Part shown: piece by piece, positions 1-29,100 of the stretch
Numbering within the stretch: the stretch's first letter is position 1
Layout of the letters: each line of letters starts with the position of its first letter
Source: Mytilisepta virgata
Lineage: Eukaryota; Mollusca; Bivalvia; Mytilida; Mytilidae
NCBI GenBank assembly: GCA_028015205.1
Contig: CM051515.1
Span: 10,806,001 to 10,870,000 of the forward strand
Length of the DNA: 64,000 nt
Direction of reading: 5' to 3'
Translations under genes and position numbers: made by a program
The notes under the pieces: model-generated
What the model saw: the letters and a program-made list of their open reading frames with translations, nothing else
What the model was told of the DNA's origin: nothing
Databases searched by the model: none

Positions 1-866
1 CGATGTGCATCCCCGGCACTGCACAAGTCAAAAAAGAATTAACAGTGAAAAATTAGCAATTTCATCATTTCAGCTTGAAAATTGGAACCCTGAATCAAAA
101 TTTCAAAATTGAAAACCTTATTGCACATCTACACATAGTGAATGATTATTTCCAGAGACAAGGCAAAATTAGCAATTGCACCATTTTCTGTCCCAGTATT
201 TGATCCCTTAATAGATTTTGAAAATTAAAAACCTTTTCAAACATCTACAGCAAATAAAGAACAATATTATATACACATAAATTTGCTAAATCCAAACGAA
301 AAATGAAACAGGAGTTTAAGGCACAAGCTTAAATTCCGAAATACAACCCATGTGGGTCTCACGTTGTCAAAATCAAAATTCTAAAACCATATTGCGCATC
401 TACATACAGTATGTGACAATATTGTTTAGAAATTAAAAGCATAAAATGAAAAATTAATAAGCAGTTTAGTTTAAAATTCCAGTTTTCGAAATTCGACCCC
501 GGTTGGCCCCAATTTTTGAAAATAAAAATGATAAAACCCTTATTGCGCATCTACATACAGTATGTAATAATACTGAATAGAAATTAAAGGCATAAAATGA
601 GAAATGAATGAGGAATTAAGGTCACAAGTTTAAATTTACAATTTTTGAAATTCGACCCCTGTGTGCCCCAATTTTTGAAAATCAAAATTCTAAAACGTTA
701 TTGCGCATCTACATATAGTTTGTAACAATACTGTATAGAAATTATATGCATGAAGTTAAAAATGAACGAGGAGTTCTGAAGACAAGATTATCTAACGGAC
801 GGACAGGCGGAAAAACGGACAGACGTACCGATTACAAATATCCTCTAACTTCATACGAAGAGCGGG
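1..866. repeat. Diverged tandem repeat, about 155-bp units
   Basis: Units recur with a shared block reading roughly GCGCATCTACATACAGTATG at about 394, 547 and 702, spaced 153 and 155 bp. More diverged, more closely spaced versions lie at about 123 and 240. The array ends in a tract of repeated cggacgg/acggacag words. A second copy lies at 52846-53125 plus 58268-58860, split by a retrotransposon. No gene is supported here; the open frames are repeat shadows. Confidence 0.75.
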
Positions 867-1080
867 GACAAAAAGAATATAAATTTTATTCTTAATGCAA
901 TATAAAAAAATCAAAATACAGATGTCTGTTTCATCGATTCGTACAGTTTACAGATATAATTGTTAATCATTCAAATTAGGAATCTTAAAACCTCGATGTG
1001 ATAACTTATTAAGTGAAAGAGTTGAAAACTTATTACTTTTAAATTTTTAGAAGGTATTGAACTGGAAAAGTAATTGAATT

Positions 1081-1735
1081 ATTCATATGGTAGATGAAAG
1101 ACTTGATTTTTTTTAACGGCAATATTCCAGAAGCGCCAACGTACGGGGTATATATTCACAACTCATACGTTATTACGGAGCTTGTGACATATACTTCTTG
1201 GACAGAGCCCGGCTCTTGACAGCAAAACTGCTCAAACAGGGATATATTGCTCCTAAGTTGAAGTCATCCTTATTAAAACTTTCATGACTTGGTTGACAGG
1301 TCTGAAAAAACCGTTTTCCAAATGAAAATGGACCATTGATGTTATCCCTTCCTCATACTGGATTTGACATGAGCAGCATGACGGGTGTCCTACAAGAAGC
1401 ACAGACTGCTTACTCTTCCGGAACACCTGAGGCTACCCCCGGTTTTTTGGTGGCTCGATATTGTTCATATGTTTTTTTAGTTTTTAATTGTAGTGCTTAT
1501 ATTGTTTCTGTCTTCGTTGTTCTCCTGAGTTTGTCAATTGTATCGATTTTTCCCCGCTCGAATATCCTTTTGGTATTTCTTGACTTTAATTACTTAGTAA
1601 TACATGCATATTTCTACTCATCTTTAATTTATCTAGCCACAACTACAATTTTTCTAGGAAAAACTTTTTTTGCAAAGAAAACAAGCACGGTTGTCGTAAA
1701 GTACAATCATTAAGTAGTCACGAAATTTACCAGAT
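1081..1735 (+). mobile_element. Retroelement 3'-end fragment (reverse transcriptase C-terminus plus tail)
   Basis: Around 1150-1290 the plus strand translates, with frame breaks, to a stretch ending LTAKLLKQGYIAPKLKSSLL, followed by a DLVDRSEKTVFQ-like piece. The same C-terminal signature recurs at 59085-59291, and a related element with a YIDDVL core lies at 47227-47700. A characteristic tail follows (tgcttactcttccggaacac, then T-rich DNA) and recurs through the window. This is a decayed fragment, not a host gene; its family could be Penelope-like, which I cannot confirm. Confidence 0.6.
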
Positions 1736-2062
1736 GACTTTAAAAAGACAAAACAAACAATTTCACTTATGATATTTTAGTTAAACGTGTGAACTCGACT
1801 ATGTGCGAGAAAAGAATAAAAGATAGCTTTCAGAATCCATCTAAATTAATTAGTATGTTCCCGTGACAAAACGTTTAATAACAAATAGAGTGAGAACATT
1901 TATTGTCGTTTTTATATAACTAACGAGACTTTCAACGTGAAGGTTTTTTGTCCGGTTTTTTGGGTGGCGTTGATTGATTGACATGTCCTGTTATCTGTAT
2001 TGGTCATTTCTGTTGCTGCTGCTTACCTTTATTGGAAACATAAATACAATTGTAATAAAATA

Positions 2063-2068
2063 TTTATT
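2063..2068 (-). terminator. Poly(A) signal of gene A
   Basis: An AATAAA lies on the minus strand about 75 bp past the gene A stop codon. The equivalent hexamer sits at the same spacing behind gene C (60063-60068). One also follows gene B at 45459-45464. Confidence 0.55.
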
Positions 2069-2142
2069 AAAAAACTGGGAAAGTAATGAAAATGCACACA
2101 AAGGTTTCTAATAAATGGATTTCTGATAAACTATTTCAAACA

Positions 2143-4113
2143 TCATATACTGTCATAGCTTTTAACAGGTTGTTTACAGCTGTTTATAACTGTTGGTGCT
2201 GTCATTTCAAACTCTTGAACTGATATCTCTCCATCACCTATTAAAACAAAATTGATAAACTATTATCCCGTCATCTTCGTTTTGTTTGACATGAGGTTTC
2301 CCTTAATGCTTAGAAAAAAAAAATACTAGTTAAATATGGAAAGTGTTTATTTTACTTATCATGCATTTTTTGATACGAAATGTAGCTTTGGTGTCCAATA
2401 CAGATATGGACGTAAAAAAGACCAATAGTTCTGTTATTGCTATTCTTCATCTTATCAACAACGTAAAACTTTATGCTTAATGCAAATAGAAAAACAGAGT
2501 TGACGATTAAGCATGAAAAATGCACATTATATATATAAGTACACCATAATCTTCACCAGAAATAAAATGAAAAGCAACGAACCTGAAGTATCTAAGGCAT
2601 TAAACAACCTTACGACCTCTTTTCGATCAGCGAACAAGTGAAGCATTTCATCCAACGTTATAACACCATCTTCATTTTTGTCGTACACGTTGAAGTTGCA
2701 ATGATTTACAAAAACAATCACTTCAAAATGTTCTCCATTCTGTAAATGAAATTTAAAAAGCAGTTTACTGGATATGCATTAACTTGCTACTACTGAGCCA
2801 GAGATATGTTATCGACAGTTTCTGACCTGCAGCTATGACAGTCGTTGCTAGTTTTACGGTAAAAACCAGCACTGTGTGATCAATTTTTGAGGTTCTAGTA
2901 AGTGGTTTTCCTGTTGATAAACATTTTGATTTTGGCTTTTATAGTATAAATTATACACCCGAATGTCAGAAAAGATAAGGAGGAGGATTTGTACCCATAA
3001 AACTTGTTAAGACCTCCATTCTCCTGACTGTTGTATTTACGTTTGTGTTTTTTGCTTATTTACTTTTGTGTAGGGTTTTCTCTGTTTGGTGGCGTTGATT
3101 GATTAGTAAATGTTTTCTGTTATCGAATTTATGTATTTTTTATTACACTTTCTTCCTTTGTAGTTAATTCAAGTCAGCACGGTTTGGGGTATAGTTAGAA
3201 TTACTATCTTTTGACCCTAAGCATCGCTGCAGAATCGACCCGTGTTACAATTTTGTTTTTTATTGTATCTTTTTGGATGTTTTTAAGTAAAATGTTTTCT
3301 TATCGATATTTTTCTCAAAGCTAAAACTATACCATAATTATATCTTTAAAAATACGATAGGATAAAATAATCGGTATATTCTTTATAAAACGGTTACCAA
3401 AAGTACCCGTTTCATCGAGGAATTCTGTAAGAATTTTTTTCTTATTCCATCTACATGAACATGTCTATGATATGCTTATATTAGAAAGTCTTGGCTTACT
3501 GAGAACGTTTAACAAATCTAATCTTATTGATCTATGTAACGCTTACCTTTTGTGCTGATCTTTTAAACCTCCATTTAAATCCAACTCTTCCTCCTCTGTT
3601 CCCACGGTTATCTCCAAAAACAGATCCTCCAAACTCAAAATTTTTACGTTTGAAGGAAGCTCCTAAACTGCCTCCCCTGTGTCCTCTTGACGTACCAAAT
3701 CCTGACCCGTTAAGTTCCCAATTACCTCGGCGGTGGGAAACTCCTAGATCAACTCTTGTTCCGGTGCCTCTATTTCTAGTGACATCTCCTGTTACTGTTG
3801 TAGTTTTCTTCTTTTGAGCGGTGGCAAGGTTGATAAGTACCAGAAGGAGCAAACAAAATACTCCTACTTTTATATCCTAAATCGAGTTAAAATGAGCATG
3901 TTAATAAAATTTGATTTTAGCGTTCATCTGCAGTTATACTTATAATAAAGATAGAGGATAAAAATATAGAAAGAAGCTTCATTTCCTAAAATTAAATAAT
4001 AATGTTTATAATATTAATAATAAAATTAGTGACAAATAGTTCATATAGACAGCAGCCGTTGAAATTTTTTCATTGAAAATAATAACATAAATGAAAAAAG
4101 AAAAGCTTACCAT
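2143..4113 (-). CDS. Gene A: secreted glycine-rich cationic peptide with paired EF-hand tail
   Basis: Four coding exons on the minus strand: 4111-4113 (ATG only, donor gtaagc), 3547-3876, 2583-2739 and 2143-2237. All have GT-AG borders and compatible phases, giving 194 residues. Residues 2-21 form a hydrophobic signal peptide ending LATA before a Gln. Residues 22-107 are Gly/Arg/Lys-rich with repeated GGSLGASFKRKN- and GSVFGDNRGNRGG-type words, ending RFKR, a furin-type site. The rest carries two EF-hands with loops DKNEDGVITLDE and DTSGDGEISVQE, both canonical, and two Cys. The arrangement resembles the mussel mytimycin precursor (peptide plus C-terminal EF-hand), but the glycine-rich part is unrelated in sequence and closer in style to attacin-like peptides. 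An antimicrobial role is inference. Expression is probably immune-inducible, given the promoter motifs. Gene C is nearly identical. Confidence 0.8.
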
Positions 4114-4170
4114 ATTGTTTCTAACAGTATTGCAGAAGTTGACTTATGGCTGTCCTGAAAATATAACCAT

Positions 4171-4246
4171 TTATATATATTTTAAGCCTTGGTAATTCCA
4201 TGAAACTCACCCTTTCAGGTGGTCAAAATTTCCAGATTACGAAATG
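4171..4246 (-). promoter_or_regulatory. Gene A promoter: TATA box, kappaB-like and C/EBP-like sites
   Basis: Reading toward the gene on the minus strand: a block at 4221-4246 combines a GGAAATTTTG kappaB-like word with an ATTACGAAAT C/EBP-like word. Next comes GGTAATTCCA at 4191-4200, a degenerate kappaB site, then a TATATATAAA box near 4171-4180. This is about 60 bp before the ATG. The same order is kept in genes B, C and D, which supports function. Confidence 0.55.
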
Positions 4247-4259
4247 TAAGACAGACGGG

Positions 4260-7060
4260 AAAGTAACAGCAGTGTACATTAAATATTCAATATACGTCTT
4301 TCAATATTTTATATCGGTCTTGTTAACAGAAAACAAAATATTTATAAACCTATTTCAACCACAAAATGTTTGACATTACAAAAATGTGTCACAAAGGTAC
4401 AAAAGAATAGTATAATTACTATAACAAGAGATATGTCAAAACGCACCTTTTTATTTTTGTCTCGGACTTCCCGTTTTATTTTACAAATTACACTATAAAC
4501 GACATGGGAAATAATTATAGCAACACATTTAAGTCAGTACGCTAACATTTTGAATGACATTTAAGAAAGACAGGGGTTGTCAATTACTTTACTATGACTT
4601 GAAATTGAAAATAATCAATATAAAGGTACATCCTTTTTGAAAATTTTATGATTTTTCTATTAATTGCAAAATTATTACTTCAAGTTAAATGTCAATCACA
4701 AGGTTGTTTGCATTGTGTATCAGATAACGAAAGTGATTCACAGATTATTCTTGTATTGTTGGAATCACATCTTTGGTTTCCCTTAGAAGTAGTCACATTT
4801 GTTTAAAAATAAACATTGATTAATCAATCAAATACATGTAATATATTTTGCTTGTTAATATTTATTATATATGTTTATTAAATATAAAGTTTTGTTTTTC
4901 CAGAGCTTCAAAGTAAGATTTTATTTAAGAAGAATTGGTCTTGGGAAATGAATATAACAATAAAATGCCTAATTTTAATGGTTACAAACCAAGAATATAA
5001 TTGTTAATCTTTTCACTGGACATTTCAATTTGTACAAATATTTGACAAAACTAAGGTGTTATATATCTGTATTTCGTATGGTCGAGCAGTTTTGTGTGAG
5101 GGTTGAATTGGAGTTGCGTCCCTTTTGACTAATGTTGTAACTGTGTATGTGACGTAATCTTTGTCTGGATAAAATGTAAAATGGAAGCTGATGTGTTTTT
5201 GTTTGTCCGCCCATAAATCTGAACAATCGGACGATGCCAGCTTTTCCCCCTAGTCCAGAACATTGTGGAGAATCTAAAAGAAGATCAATTTTAGCAGTTT
5301 CAGCTACTTTCGGACTTTTGCAGCGACTGATTATTGAAATTTCGTGTTTGAAAACTTTTAACGAATTTCGCAGCTTCATTCGAGCATGGCTTCCATTAGT
5401 GTAACTATATATTACTTCTCAGTTTGGGAAATTCATTATAATTTTGAACATTTGTTTCCAGTTTGATTTAATACCGACCTAACTTTGGCAATGGATGATT
5501 TTATTATTTTGAACTTTCATTTGCGGACCAACCAGACCATGTCTTGTCAGTTTGTATATTGTTGTGTATCCTGTCTGCACGTGAGATTCGTTGTCTGCAA
5601 TGTACATGTCTACAAATGTGTATTGAACTGTTTGTAAGTAATCCCGTCATTAGCTTATTATCCGATGATAACTGTATCGCCGACTGACTTTCATATTTCG
5701 ACGTGAACTTTAAAAATTTATGCACTTAAACCTTTATGATAACATTTGGATTTTAATTAGATAATTTCTGATTGATTGGAGACGTTTGCATCTTCATGGT
5801 TATAATCTACAATTTGAACTTTGATGTCTTGAAGATGACAGATCTACTAGATATGATGACCGATTTATTTTTAGACCTGTTTATTTCACAGTGATGCCGA
5901 CTTTCATATATTGGACATTTTCAGGAATACCTTATGATGGTGATGATTGCATCGCCATAGATGTAAATTCAATTGACTAGCTTCATATATATTCATATTT
6001 TAAAAAAAAAGTTTATAAGAATATTTGGACGGTTTATTTAGAATTTTGCTGTTTTGTTTGAATTTGTCATTTAGCGGTGTGGTATTGGTCATAAACAAAA
6101 CCATTGGTGGAATGTATTTTCCTGACATTTTTCATGTGCAGCATTATTTTTGATGCCGATAGTAGTGTATGAGTGATGATACGAGAGGGAGGGAGAAGTA
6201 GTCGATTTTTTTATATAGTATTGTGTGCTTATTAAAAATTTGTCATTAGAATGATTGTCACTATGTTAGGAGTTTAGGTCTCCGATGATCTTATCAAAGT
6301 TGTATTCAGCTATTTATATGACATGTTTTGACTAGTAAGAAATGCCATTGCGATGTGTATCACTGCATGAAAGTAAGGCGTGCGTAAAAGTCCAGCTGGA
6401 GGACTGAGGCATGCCAGACTTTCAGGTTAAGAGCAGCGTTGATGCGTGTGATTTATAATGGTTACTAGTGTGCCGAAGGATCAGCAGTATTTTCTGTGTA
6501 CTCTATGAAATTTATCATATTTATTTTATTGTACAACTTAATTATTCGGACTTTCAATTACAGACTTACAACCACGAAGTTAATTGAAACTTTACAAAAC
6601 AAACGACCATTGTAAAAAATTAGGAAATTGTTGTTTGTGGGGCGGGATTTTATATATCTGTATTTCGTATGGTCGTGTACTTTTGTGTGAGGGTTGTCCG
6701 CCCATAAATCTGAACAATCGGACGATGCCAGCTTTTCCCCTTAGTCCAGAACAAAGGCTAATCGCATTTCGTATTTTTATTTATTTCGAACAGTGTATAT
6801 TTTCTAAATTGTTTGCTAGGAAAATAGTCAATTTCCAGCGAAGGAAAATATAAAATTCCCATTCCAAGAATAGTTTCCAAATTTTTTGGGAATTATGTGT
6901 TCGTGGTCTGGAATTTGTCAATATAGGAACTTTTCTCAGAGTAGGTAATTTTTGTCTACTTAGGTAAATACAAGGACCAGGTCGACAAATAATGACTGAC
7001 TTGGCTTCATTTGCTGGTTGCCTTATTCATTTTTGTTTTATTGTCCTATGCAAATATAAA
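4260..7060. other. Intergenic, no gene supported
   Basis: No splice-supported or family-recognisable coding exon was found. Up to 5914 the sequence is duplicated at 62280-63936. Positions 6651-6752 repeat 5060-5261 with about 100 bp missing in the middle. Short minus-strand open frames at 5059-5379 and 5504-5725 recur at 63081-63401 and 63526-63747, but the noncoding sequence around them is conserved just as well, so they give no evidence of coding. Confidence 0.6.
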
Positions 7061-7881
7061 ATAACAATCCAAAGATACCAATATTAGATATAGTAAATTT
7101 ATATACTATGCTGTATACGACGCATTTCAAGGAGTTACCTCTCATCAGCAGCATTAAAACCGAAACATTTGGAAGACCAAAAAACCAAACTTATATTAAA
7201 CAAGAAGTACTCAACCAAAAATACCGAAATAGGAAGCCAAATTTCAGCTAAGGAGATCTACCATGTGCAATACAAGGAATGAACCCTTAGTATTTCTATT
7301 ATTTTTGAATTTTGCTAAATGCTGGTAATTTCTGTAACAAATCAATGAATAATCATGTCAGACAAGTCTGACGACTGGGTTAGCGAATACCCTCGGGGAC
7401 CTAGGGTCCACCAGCAGAGGCATCATCCCAGGAGTTTCAAAATAACAATCCAAAGATACCAATATTAGATATAGTAAATTTATATACTATGCTGTATACG
7501 ACGCATTTCAAGGAGTTACCTCTCATCAGCAGCATTAAAACCGAAACATTTGGAAGACCAAAAAACCAAACTTATATTAAACAAGAAGTACTCAACCAAA
7601 AATACCGAAATAGGAAGCCAAATTTCAGCTAAGGAGATCTACCATGTGCAATACAAGGAATGAACCCTTAGTATTTCTATTATTTTTGAATTTTGCTAAA
7701 TGCTGGTAATTTCTGTAACAAATCAATGAATAATCATGTCAGACAAGTCTGACGACTGGGTTAGCGAATACCCTCGGGGACCTAGGGTCCACCAGCAGAG
7801 GCATCATCCCAGGAGTTTCAAAATAACAATCCAAAGATACCAATATTAGATATAGTAAATTTATATACTATGCTGTATATA
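7061..7881. repeat. 381-bp tandem repeat, 2.15 copies
   Basis: Starts at 7061, 7442 and 7823 share the word ataacaatccaaagatacca; the first two copies are almost identical over 381 bp and the third is cut after about 60 bp. Near-identity suggests recent duplication. The inner block around 7101-7166 appears in inverted orientation at 63937-64000, so the unit belongs to an interspersed repeat. Confidence 0.9.
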
Positions 7882-8726
7882 AAAAAACTTCGTCTTCTCA
7901 GCTTTAAATCCTATAAAAAACATTTGTTCTCTTGTATACATTTATTTGCTGAATTTAATTTTTTGTTACTGCATTAATGAAACATTTTTTACACCTTCCG
8001 AGGACATCAAATAGTAGATTTTTTGGGTACCAAGTTATCACGTCATAGTTGAATAAAGTTTCCAAGACGTGTGTCAACGAAAACACCAATAACGGGTAAC
8101 TCATTTCTCAAGTTTTAGGAGTTTTGGAGGTGAAACATGCGTACTCCAGCGGAACTGATAACATTGCTAAATTTGATGAATTCACATTATCATATTTTTT
8201 CTAAAGAATTCGTCATATTATTATTATAAGTTATATTTCTTGTCAGTTCTTTTTATAGTTAGTTGTTAGGAAAAATACTTTCAGTTTTCACCTAGTCATG
8301 CAGAGGGGCTAAAAAACAATATAAAGATACATCCCCAAAACAGCAGTTTTGAAAATTTTATGATTTTTCTATTAATTGCAAAATTATTACATCAAGCTAA
8401 TACTGGGGCCTGTGTATACTTATTGCTCAAAACTGTTGGGTAATTATTTTTGGCTTGCCTAAATCATGATTAGTAGCCCATCTAATAAAGGGAAATTTAA
8501 CGGTAATCGAGAGCTGTGATTTATACGTAAGTAATAGAAAAAGTTTATTTCGCTGAATAATTTGAAGAAAAGATAGCTTGCTTTTATCGCAGCAGAAAAA
8601 AAAACAAATTCATTATATAATATGTATTAACACATCTAAATTTCATATAACCGTAACAAACAATTTCTAATAAAAGTGCATTCTAAATGAATGTGAAAAA
8701 ACATTATGAGTATTTGATCAAAGTGA
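7882..8726. other. Intergenic, no gene seen
   Basis: AT-rich sequence downstream of Tsp1. Positions about 8320-8395 resemble 4622-4690 (a shared gaaaattttatgatttttct word), which is a small dispersed repeat. Nothing else is supported. Confidence 0.5.
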
Positions 8727-25466
<16,740 letters not shown>

Positions 25467-26146
25467 CTGGAATGAAGTAAATTTTTTAATGGGGAGTGTA
25501 TATATAAACCACGGATCTTTGGACCTACAAGGTAAGATTGTTTACCTCCCTTCTTATTTCTCTTTCATCATCAGTGCAACAACTAAGGCAAACACTAAGA
25601 AACACGAGAAAGTTGCATCATCTAATGCATCATACTTGGTATCACAAGTTACATATATATTGTTTATTAGTAGAAGTTTCTGATAATTTACTATTAATGC
25701 CCGATGGTAACACAAGCTCAGCTACTAATAAATGATATATATTCGTCGATCGATTCGTCAGTTGTACTAAAGGCCTAAAAGGTTAAAAACCAAAGCAACT
25801 AGCTAAGGAGCAAACTAATACTTTAAATTATTGTTATACAATTATTACTCTGTCCCTTGTTTTAGCTCTGCATGTTTGGGAATATGAATCTGCTGTTTAA
25901 CATTTTGAGTTACTGTTTCAACATTTTCGTCCTTGATAAATAATACATTTTGTATATCGGAATTAATTTCATTCAACACTGCTGCTTATATTTTTATTTC
26001 TTAATTTTATTTTTCTTGTGTCGTTTTTCTTATCCATGTTCTCATTGTAAATAAAAAAACCAGCATCAGGCTCAATCTTATACATTGCCATTTGATCATG
26101 GTATACTGTACCTTGAAATTTACATTAAAATATACCGTTACAATTA

Positions 26147-29100
26147 TTACCTTTTATAATTTTCGACAAAATACGCTCTTACTCCATTTAAAACTGTACG
26201 AATTATAATTGGTATATACTGTTTTATCCCCTCATTATTTTTTGTTTTCTCACTTTTCTCGCTAGACCTTATATGATATTCTTTATTTGATGGAAAAATT
26301 CCAATGATCTGAAATTAGAAAAAAAAACAGAACTGATAAACAGTAAAACTGATAATACGAAATATAGACAATGACATAATTACCAAGATAGTTTTATTAA
26401 GGCTCTCTTAGTTACCGGTAAACACGTATGATATTCTATTAAACGAAACAGTAAGAAATGATACGTCCATAAATGCATTATGTGTATCTCGTCTTTGAGT
26501 TCATTATAATTTTTGTACTCATATGACGCAAACTTCCTTCGCGGATGTGACATGAGGAGCATGGCGGGTGTCCTGCAGGACAAAAAGACTGCTTATTCTT
26601 CCAACGCACCGGAATCTATCCCCAGTTTTTTTGGTGGGTTCCGTGTTGATCATGTTTTTAATTTTTAAATGTATTTTTTGGTCTTGCCTTCATTGTTCTC
26701 CGGAGTTTGTTAGTTCTTTTCGATTTTCCCCTTCTCCGAATATCCCTTTTATATTTCTTGACTTAACTCATTTCGGCCAAACACAATTTTCAAATACATG
26801 TAATATCATAAAGGTAAATAGGATGTTTCAAAACCCGTTCACAATACGTACTTGAGCCGAGCATTTACCAAAACAATGAATAAAATTTATTCAAACATAC
26901 CTCATTGTCTGGGATTTGGCTCTCTTATTTTCGTTCATCCCAACCCTGCTTTGTACATAGAGCATGCTATACGTTTGGTCTACATCAAACAAATTACCTC
27001 TCAGGAACCTCAACAGTGCATGATATCTAATATATATTCAAGGTTCAATGAATTCGCTAGATATAGTTATACTTGCCTCTAAGAGCAACTGTACAAATAA
27101 GATGGCCAAAAACCAACCTGCATACATTCTTGTTTTGAAGAGGATTTTACCACTGCAAGTCTGAAATCGACAAATTTTATAGCTATTCTCATATTAATAA
27201 GGAGTGCATATAGACGTAAACTTGTTTTTGTATACAGAAGTCAATATGTTCAATGAATACAACAAACAACAGAAAAAAAGAAAATTTCATTTGAAATCTA
27301 ATATTGGCAAAAGAACGGGAAAGTCCATAAATTCGAAATCCAAAGGAACAGACAGTCATGAGAATGAAACAACACAAACAAACACACCACAATGATACAA
27401 AATTTAACAAAAAATGATACAGGTATAAATAAAAGAATAAAAAATCATATAATTAACCAAAAAATAGACCAAGACAGCTCAGAATCTAATGCACAAGCAA
27501 TGTGAACGCCCATTAAAAACCGTAAACGACATCAGGTGCCATAGAAATGCATGGACATTATGCATGATTTACTAAGGCCCCTGGATATTCGCTGTACCAT
27601 TTTTTGGTTATTCTACATGACATAAAATTTGTGGTGAAGTTGTGGTTGGCTTTCCGGAAATCAACTTTTGACTGTTTTTGGACGTACCATGATATGCCTA
27701 AATGTGAAAATTTGAATGTGAAATTAATTTACAAGGCATTGATAAAAAATCTGTTTCGGGATCTCACGACAGTGTTAACCTCTCACATATTTCGCAAAGT
27801 AATCAAACCTACCACGAATCATGAGAAATATAGTTACTTGTGTTTTGATTCCTCCGCATTCTCCAAAATAAAAAAGTACATCCTGATAAGAGTAATACTG
27901 CGAAGTGCTAGCAATTCTACTCTCATCAGCGTTACTGCAGCAAAACCAGTATCCAAAGTGAGCAATTGTTTCATGGGTGCTGTATACTCCACAACAATGT
28001 AACTGTAAATAAGATAAATCTGGATGCAAATACCTCAATTTTGAGTATTTTCAAAATATATATTTTTACTTTCAATTTTTTCCAAGAAAACCCAGCAAGA
28101 GAATTAACCATCGATTAAGATTTTTTGTACTACATTTTAGAAATGTATAGAAACCATATATTCATATGTATTCACAATTCTTCTAAGACAACATGGACAT
28201 GACATGAAGTCAGTTCCGTTGAGTGTCTAAAAATTAGTTCAGTTTCTACAACAAGAACATAAAGCTAATTTGTCTTAAGCAATTGCATGTCTGCATGATA
28301 TATTTATACTATTTGCAAGGGTAAATAAAATGGGTATCTCATTAAAAAAGAAAGACAAATGTATCCACAAAAGTCGATATTGCCCAGCCATGCAGAACAA
28401 ATCCAGTCGCTAGCGAATGACTCAAATGAAGGTATGCAGAAATACAAAATAGGAATCGTCAAATCTGACCAATCTTACTAATAGGAATACAATATCAGGA
28501 ATACCTTTAAAATTAAAAAAAATACACTTATTTTATAAGAAATGGTAATTTTTCTGTTGCTTTTTTATAAGCCCTGAATAATTATGAATAATAATAATAA
28601 TAATAAAAATAGACTGCATCACGATATTAGAACGCGTTTTGTAAGAATATTTGAACACAAAAAAAGTGATATCGTTTAAGATAAAATGTTGTCACATTAA
28701 TGTTAATTCTAGTTAATAAATGAAGTTTGGTTCTTTTTTAGTTTTGTTTTTTCTGTATTTTTTTATTCTATTTATAACAATATACCTGCAACAGCATATC
28801 ATTCCACATTTTTGTGATTGTATTCAAGCCGTTATTATAATAGCCATCTTGTTGTATTTTCATCTTTAAGCGAAACTCGTCGTTTATCTGTTGAATATAC
28901 ATGTGTGTATATGTTTCATCGGTTTAGTAACCTGGTCAGTTTAAATTGTGTTATCAATTATACAGAAATGCACTTATGTTTAATTGATAAAGTCATCTGA
29001 ACGTATATATGAGAAATACAGATATTTAGTTGATGGAATTATAATATTCAATGTAAAAAGGAAATTACGTTTCTTTTGACATTTGTTATATTTTGTATTA

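Larger units (their letters stand above)
1..5914. repeat. Segmental duplication, left copy
   Basis: This block matches 52846-63936 in direct orientation across repeats, introns and exons, with scattered substitutions and small indels. The right copy is longer because of a 5.1-kb retrotransposon. The match stops abruptly near 5914, where the right copy runs into an inverted fragment of the repeat seen at 7061-7881. The left copy begins before the window. It holds gene A and its 5' flank. Confidence 0.9.

Noticed and set aside
3527..3817. Plus-strand proline-rich frame opposite gene A exon 2 (and its copy at 61569-61859)
   Set aside because: It is the antisense of the glycine-rich exon. The minus strand has splice sites, a signal peptide and paralogues, which the plus-strand frame lacks.
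5059..5725. Minus-strand frames of 106 and 73 codons, duplicated at 63081-63747
   Set aside because: Conservation is no higher than in surrounding noncoding duplicated DNA, and no domain, splice site or promoter was seen.
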